Of a stretch of DNA of 6,265 nucleotides, positions 6,223-6,265 are shown in pieces. The stretch's first letter is position 1. Each line of letters begins with the position of its first letter. The position numbers and the translations under genes were made by a program. The stretch covers positions 1-6,265 of the forward strand of contig JANWIS010000155.1 in assembly GCA_025449775.1 (NCBI GenBank), read 5' to 3'. The notes beneath the pieces are model-generated. The model searched no databases. It saw only the letters and a program-made list of their open reading frames with translations, and was not told where the DNA came from. Source of the DNA: Ignavibacteriaceae bacterium (GTDB lineage: Bacteria; Bacteroidota; Ignavibacteria; Ignavibacteriales; Ignavibacteriaceae).

Positions 6223-6265
6223 ACTACACTCATTAATTTTAATATATAATTAAAGCTTTTTTAAA

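Noticed and set aside
6250..6265. A+T-rich palindrome around AAAGCTTT at the right edge
   Set aside because: It is short, lacks GC pairs and is cut by the window edge. Such palindromes are common by chance in A+T-rich DNA.

Overview
The window is A+T-rich by eye. Its genes mostly lack a clear Shine-Dalgarno sequence, and a perfect TAnnTTTG promoter element lies upstream of one operon. The one exported protein is a lipoprotein with a type II signal peptide. Together these features suggest a member of the Bacteroidota/Ignavibacteriota (FCB) group. That placement is inference: the window holds no rRNA or other marker gene.

Layout, left to right. A 47-codon C-terminal remnant of an unidentified plus-strand gene ends at 145. 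After a 134-bp gap, a tight plus-strand run (280-3086) carries a GDP-perosamine synthase-like PLP aminotransferase, a GNAT acetyltransferase joined to it by an ATGA overlap, and a GT4 glycosyltransferase 9 bp further on. A minus-strand pair follows, running towards that cassette: a GT2-like glycosyltransferase (3876-4772, apparent TTG start) and, 7 bp downstream, a class I SAM methyltransferase with an N-terminal four-cysteine knuckle (3083-3868). The two transcription units meet tail to tail with a 4-bp overlap of their stop codons. At the right, also on the minus strand but behind its own intrinsic terminator (about 4855-4899), is a lipoprotein (4921-6222) made of a small beta-rich N-terminal region and five tandem repeats that read as a five-bladed beta-propeller of the GH43/GH32-like superfamily.

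The first five complete genes look like part of a surface polysaccharide (O-antigen or capsule) locus. The aminotransferase would make GDP-perosamine (GDP-4-amino-4,6-dideoxymannose) from GDP-4-keto-6-deoxymannose. The GNAT enzyme is well placed to acylate its 4-amino group, and the GT4 enzyme to add the sugar to a growing glycan. The GT2-like transferase and the methyltransferase would add or decorate further residues. The GDP-mannose 4,6-dehydratase, flippase and polymerase genes such a pathway needs are not in the window. The propeller lipoprotein is transcribed separately, and its link to the polysaccharide is only positional.

I see no tRNA, rRNA, CRISPR array, insertion sequence or phage gene. 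I do not see a wholly new system. The most distinctive points are the coupling of perosamine synthase to a GNAT rather than a left-handed beta-helix acetyltransferase, and the propeller lipoprotein without an obvious catalytic triad.
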